Shown here: positions 13,388 through 13,486 of the stretch, one piece after another
Layout of the letters: each line of letters begins with the position of its first letter
How positions within the stretch are numbered: position 1 is the stretch's first letter
Source of the DNA: Euryarchaeota archaeon UBA561
Lineage (GTDB): Archaea; Thermoplasmatota; Poseidoniia; Poseidoniales; Poseidoniaceae
Assembly (NCBI GenBank): GCA_002502295.1
Contig: DANX01000052.1
Span: 1 to 13,486, forward strand
Reading direction: 5' to 3'
Length of the DNA: 13,486 bases
The notes under the pieces: model-generated
The model's input: the letters and a program-made list of their open reading frames with translations, nothing else
Databases searched by the model: none
Told to the model about the DNA's origin: nothing
Translations under genes and position numbers: made by a program

Positions 13388-13486
13388 ATGAACCGTGAAA
13401 TTTCTGCTATTGTACCCACCCGGACCGTTCTCGAAGGAGGCGGTTTCAAAGTCCGACGACCCGCTGCCATGGGCCGGTTGATGAGT
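13388..13486 (+). CDS. Pirin family protein, N-terminal fragment (3' end outside window)
   Basis: Only the first 33 residues are visible. Pirins are cupin-fold, metal-binding proteins; some act as quercetin dioxygenases or transcription cofactors. The visible segment contains RTVLEGGGFKVRRPA (12-26), matching the conserved N-terminal pirin pattern (R-x-V-x-x-G-x-G-F-x-V-R-R-P). The metal-binding histidines lie further on and cannot be checked. The start at ATG 13388 is backed by GAGGAG and by the 4-base gap from the flavoprotein gene. The assignment rests on one short motif but that motif is distinctive. Confidence 0.75.
   Translation, partial: MNREISAIVPTRTVLEGGGFKVRRPAAMGRLMS

Noticed and set aside
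1..13486. CRISPR arrays, insertion sequences, tRNA or rRNA genes
   Set aside because: No spaced direct repeats, transposase motifs, terminal inverted repeats or tRNA-like sequence were noticed. All long stretches are explained by protein genes. A covariance-model scan was not possible.

Overview
The window is a compact archaeal chromosome segment. Its genes are almost back to back, several stop and start codons touch or overlap, and no RNA gene, mobile element or CRISPR array was recognised. The archaellum motor pair FlaI/FlaJ at the left end is an archaeal signature. Moderate GC, many short membrane proteins, mixed leaderless and Shine-Dalgarno starts, a membrane pyrophosphatase and some bacterial-looking accessory enzymes together suggest a marine Thermoplasmatota relative such as Marine Group II (Poseidoniales). 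That placement is an inference from gene content; no 16S or marker tree was possible.

Layout, left to right. (1) 1-3243, plus strand: the C-terminal part of the archaellum ATPase FlaI, the complete membrane platform FlaJ, and an unrecognised three-helix membrane protein. (2) 3246-6104, minus strand: a DNA-repair operon, transcribed polX (PolX with a PHP nuclease domain), a 71-residue two-helix membrane protein, then nth (endonuclease III). The last two overlap by ATGA. Both enzymes show departures from textbook active or cofactor sites: PolX has Gln where the third polymerase carboxylate is expected, and Nth has only three of the four cluster cysteines. (3) 6178-8005, plus strand: a 111-residue membrane protein and a 466-residue multi-helix protein with a 7TM-sensor-like membrane part and a small helical C-terminal domain. 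(4) 8006-8335, minus strand: a free-standing NifU C-terminal-domain protein. (5) 8496-12248, plus strand: membrane pyrophosphatase with K+-dependent-type residues, a lipoprotein, and a small serine esterase starting at TTG. (6) 12232-13486: a divergent glutaredoxin and Cys/His-rich small protein, then an FMN-reductase-like flavoprotein and the beginning of a pirin.

Functional reading: flaI/flaJ power and anchor archaellum assembly. polX and nth are a base-excision and gap-filling/end-cleaning pair. The pyrophosphatase turns pyrophosphate from biosynthesis into an ion gradient. The right end is thiol/flavin redox housekeeping, with NifU supporting Fe-S assembly. No single new multi-gene system is clearly present. 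The best leads are the polX-small-TM-nth operon with its altered catalytic and cofactor residues, and the 7TM plus helical-domain protein.
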